Source: Alkalimonas sp. (GTDB taxonomy: Bacteria; Pseudomonadota; Gammaproteobacteria; Enterobacterales; Alteromonadaceae). Taken from it: DNA of 7,159 nt. The DNA lies in contig SKGJ01000421.1 in NCBI GenBank assembly GCA_007117525.1, positions 1 through 7,159 of the forward strand, given 5' to 3'. A program made the position numbers and the translations under genes. Under the pieces are notes generated by a model, which was not told the origin of the DNA, did not search any database, and worked only from the letters and a program-made list of their open reading frames with translations. Shown here one piece after another: positions 6,604 through 7,159 of this stretch. How positions within the stretch are numbered: position 1 is the stretch's first letter; the number at the start of each line of letters is the position of its first letter.

Positions 6604-7159
6604 ATGAATCCGAAACCAGCATACCGACGCATACTACTGAAACTGAGCGGTGAAGCCCTGATGGGGGACGAAGGCTTTGGCATCGATCCCAAAGTCCTGG
6701 ATCGGATGGCGCAGGAGATCAAAGAGATCGTCGAGTTGGGCGTGCAAGTGGGGATTGTGATCGGCGGCGGGAATATTTTCCGCGGCGAAGGTTTGGCAAA
6801 AGCAGGCATGAATCGGGTGGTTGGTGACCACATGGGCATGCTGGCAACGGTGATGAATGGCCTGGCGATGCGGGATGCGTTGCACCGCGCCTACGTCAAC
6901 GCCCGTATGATGAGCGCTGTGCCACTCAATGGCGTTTGTGACAATTACAGCTGGGCCGAAGCCATCAGCTTGTTGAAGTCGGGGCGGGTGGTTATTTTTT
7001 CTGCCGGTACCGGCAACCCATTTTTTACCACCGACTCCGCAGCCTGCCTGCGCGCCATTGAGATTGAAGCCGATGCGGTGCTCAAAGCCACCAAGGTGGA
7101 CGGCGTCTACTCCGCCGATCCGGTGAAAGATCCGGCGGCAACCATGTACAGCACCTTAA
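6604..7159 (+). CDS. pyrH: UMP kinase, N-terminal 185 residues (partial, 3' end outside window)
   Basis: PyrH phosphorylates UMP to UDP with ATP, an essential step towards UTP and CTP; it is allosterically controlled by GTP and UTP and forms hexamers. The frame stays open from the ATG at 6604 to the window edge, covering about three quarters of the usual 240 or so residues. The amino acid kinase fold is clear: KLSGEAL at 13-19, IGGGNIFRG at 53-61 (phosphate-binding glycines), [11 protein letters not shown] at 72-82, [12 protein letters not shown] at 99-110, and [13 protein letters not shown] at 135-147, which binds UMP. It is almost residue-for-residue like E. coli PyrH. GGAG at 6595-6598 lies 5 bases before the ATG. 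The gene follows tsf as in most gammaproteobacteria, where frr normally comes next; here that lies outside the window. The cut is from the window, not a truncation. Confidence 0.98.
   Translation, partial: MNPKPAYRRILLKLSGEALMGDEGFGIDPKVLDRMAQEIKEIVELGVQVGIVIGGGNIFRGEGLAKAGMNRVVGDHMGMLATVMNGLAMRDALHRAYVNARMMSAVPLNGVCDNYSWAEAISLLKSGRVVIFSAGTGNPFFTTDSAACLRAIEIEADAVLKATKVDGVYSADPVKDPAATMYSTL

Noticed and set aside
1..7159. A novel or mobile system hidden in the window
   Set aside because: Every kilobase is covered by intact housekeeping genes in a conserved order. I saw no direct repeat arrays, insertion sequence ends, tRNA or integrase, and the only gaps above 100 bases (4502-4768 and 6462-6603) are accounted for by promoters, leader and terminator.

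Overview
This window is a stretch of ordinary core chromosome from a gammaproteobacterium. Protein similarity recalled from E. coli is high throughout (DapD, Map, S2, EF-Ts, PyrH, YqcA-type flavodoxin). The gene order, a yqcA-type flavodoxin facing dapD-glnD-map and then rpsB-tsf-pyrH diverging, fits Alteromonadales-like lineages such as Shewanella, Rheinheimera or Alishewanella. That lineage call is inference and below genus level it is open. I see no sign of mobile DNA, phage genes, CRISPR, toxin-antitoxin or defence genes.

Layout. (1) 1-171, plus strand: the C-terminal 56 residues of a YqcA-type flavodoxin, cut by the window edge. (2) 190-220: a perfect palindrome that can terminate both converging transcripts. 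(3) 243-4501, minus strand: a compact operon read map, then glnD, then dapD, with gaps of 14 and 9 bases. (4) 4502-4768: the divergent control region. It holds a strong sigma70-type promoter with a GC-rich discriminator facing rpsB, a weaker possible promoter facing map, and a structured rpsB leader with a possible pseudoknot. (5) 4769-5497 rpsB and 5589-6461 tsf, plus strand, separated by a UUCG-capped hairpin. (6) 6501-6527: a strong intrinsic terminator after tsf. (7) 6604-7159: the first 185 codons of pyrH, running off the right edge.

How the genes work together. The right half codes for translation and nucleotide supply: ribosomal protein S2, elongation factor Ts, and UMP kinase for UTP/CTP synthesis. 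The left operon joins N-terminal methionine removal (Map), nitrogen-status sensing through PII uridylylation (GlnD), and the succinylase step of lysine/diaminopimelate synthesis (DapD). All catalytic residues I could check are present, and no gene looks broken. I found no undescribed system. The most interesting material is regulatory RNA and DNA between genes: the rpsB leader, the rpsB-tsf hairpin, and the tsf-pyrH junction, where a promoter-like -10 element abuts the terminator.
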